Shown here: one piece after another, positions 5,324 to 5,681 of the stretch
How positions within the stretch are numbered: the stretch's first letter is position 1
Layout of the letters: every line of letters starts with the position of its first letter
From: Tagaea sp.
GTDB taxonomy: Bacteria > Pseudomonadota > Alphaproteobacteria > CACIAM-22H2
Direction: 5' to 3'
DNA length: 5,681 bases
Assembly: GCA_023653245.1 (NCBI GenBank)
Contig: JAMNXK010000166.1
Span: 1-5,681, forward strand
The notes under the pieces: model-generated
What the model saw: only the letters and a program-made list of their open reading frames with translations
Databases searched by the model: none
What the model was told of the DNA's origin: nothing
Translations under genes and position numbers: made by a program

Positions 5324-5351
5324 TTTAGCGCAGGACGGGGACTGGCGCCAA
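5323..5351 (-). promoter_or_regulatory. Candidate promoter of the tRNA
   Basis: On the minus strand TTGGCG (5351-5346), a 17-bp spacer and CTAAAC (5328-5323) resemble the alphaproteobacterial CTTGAC/CTATAT promoter form, each box matching about four of six positions. Transcription would start near 5316, leaving a leader of about a dozen bases before the mature tRNA. Position and spacing are good, the boxes only fair. Confidence 0.38.
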
Positions 5352-5376
5352 CCGGATCGCCCCGGGCCCCTCGATC

Positions 5377-5412
5377 CGTCATTCCCGGGCGAGCGAAGCG
5401 AGACCCGGGAAT
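5377..5412. repeat. REP-like palindromic element
   Basis: ATTCCCGGG (5381-5389) and CCCGGGAAT (5404-5412) form a perfect 9-bp inverted repeat around a 14-base loop rich in GCGA, preceded by CGTC. This CGTC-ATTCCCGGG form is typical of dispersed intergenic palindromes in many alphaproteobacterial genomes. It lies 121 bp past the rpoD stop and could stabilise or end that transcript; there is no T-run, so it is not a standard rho-independent terminator. Only one copy is in this window. Confidence 0.6.
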
Positions 5413-5532
5413 CTCGTGGAGAACAAGCCGCGCCTCGGCGCGACGTTTCTTGACGAGGTCCTCGGGTCGCGCGCGGCCTTCGTCCGCTCGCGCACGAGGC
5501 CGACGGAAGCGGGCGAAACCCCGGCTTGCCCT

Positions 5533-5681
5533 TCAAGTATCCAGGAACGAGCGGAGTTTGCGCGAGCGGCTGGGGTGCTTGAGCTTGCGCAGCGCCTTGG
5601 CTTCGATCTGGCGGATGCGCTCGCGCGTCACGTTGAATTGCTGGCCCACCTCTTCGAGCGTGTGATCGGTGTTCATGCCGA
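5533..5681 (-). CDS. rpoD: RNA polymerase primary sigma factor RpoD, C-terminal 48 residues (partial)
   Basis: Reading the minus strand from the window edge gives the end of the major sigma-70 factor. It begins within [12 protein letters not shown], runs through the region 4.2 helix-turn-helix that contacts the -35 element ([10 protein letters not shown], then [19 protein letters not shown]), and ends [14 protein letters not shown] before a TGA stop at 5535-5533. The R-E-R-I-R-Q-I-E recognition helix and the terminal RSFLD are near-invariant in primary sigma factors, which separates it from RpoH or RpoS paralogues. The rest of the gene lies beyond the right edge, so this is truncation by the window and not a pseudogene. 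Confidence 0.97.
   Translation of the reverse strand, partial: GMNTDHTLEEVGQQFNVTRERIRQIEAKALRKLKHPSRSRKLRSFLDT

Larger units (their letters stand above)
5304..5532. other. Spacer between rpoD and the tRNA
   Basis: No convincing coding frame is present in these 229 bp. The part near the tRNA (5304-5360) holds a possible tRNA promoter and two copies of GGAACCGG. The middle (5377-5412) holds a REP-like palindrome that may also end rpoD transcription. The remainder, 5413-5532, is GC-rich with small inverted repeats such as CGCGCC-TC-GGCGCG (5429-5442), none long enough to name. Confidence 0.6.

Noticed and set aside
5216..5665. A 149-codon plus-strand frame containing ARQDSNLRQHRYERRVLTAE
   Set aside because: That peptide is again the tRNA complement translated, and the rest covers intergenic DNA and the antisense of rpoD.
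1..5681. CRISPR arrays, insertion sequences, phage genes, toxin-antitoxin or defence genes
   Set aside because: No regularly spaced repeats, terminal inverted repeats, transposase motifs or defence-type domains were found on either strand; the tRNA is not flanked by an integrase or a duplicated 3' end.

Overview
The window looks like a piece of a GC-rich alphaproteobacterial chromosome, most like a Rhodospirillales-type organism. The basis is the RpoD C-terminus at the right edge, a tRNA(CAU) without an encoded CCA, a dispersed CCCGGG-type palindrome, and strong GC preference at third codon positions. The assignment is inferred from sequence character, not from a database search.

Layout. (1) 16-702, minus strand: an uncharacterised soluble, mostly helical protein, whose start is probably at 690. 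(2) 703-941: a 239-bp divergent intergenic region holding the leader of the next operon. (3) 942-3083, plus strand: a tight two-gene operon encoding a two-subunit sodium:solute symporter, with a small DUF4212-type subunit followed by a large SSS-family subunit. It is closed by a strong GC-rich terminator at 3111-3145. (4) 3179-4296, plus strand: three small membrane-protein genes of unknown function. The first may be read from a leaderless transcript, the second follows after 5 bp, and the third lies 69 bp further on and may have its own promoter. (5) 4269-5195, minus strand: an SMP-30/gluconolactonase-type lactonase whose end overlaps the third membrane gene tail to tail by 28 bp. (6) 5231-5303, minus strand: a tRNA with a CAU anticodon. 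Its acceptor stem carries the C4-G69 and C5-G68 pairs used by TilS, so it is probably the lysidine-modified tRNA-Ile2 and not tRNA-Met. (7) 5304-5532: spacer with a REP-like palindrome. (8) 5533-5681, minus strand: the last 48 codons of rpoD, cut by the window edge.

The symporter pair should form a Na+-driven uptake system for a small solute; the substrate cannot be read from the sequence, though carboxylates such as acetate are the usual annotation. The rpoD, tRNA-Ile2 and lactonase genes point the same way. The lactonase start lies only 35 bp past the tRNA with no visible terminator between, so tRNA read-through may contribute to its expression.

Nothing here is a clear new multi-gene system: there is no CRISPR, mobile element, phage or defence locus. 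The points most worth a second look are the EF-hand-like loop inside the symporter, the possible leaderless membrane-protein operon, the identity of the tRNA and its neighbourhood, and the three unassigned small membrane proteins.
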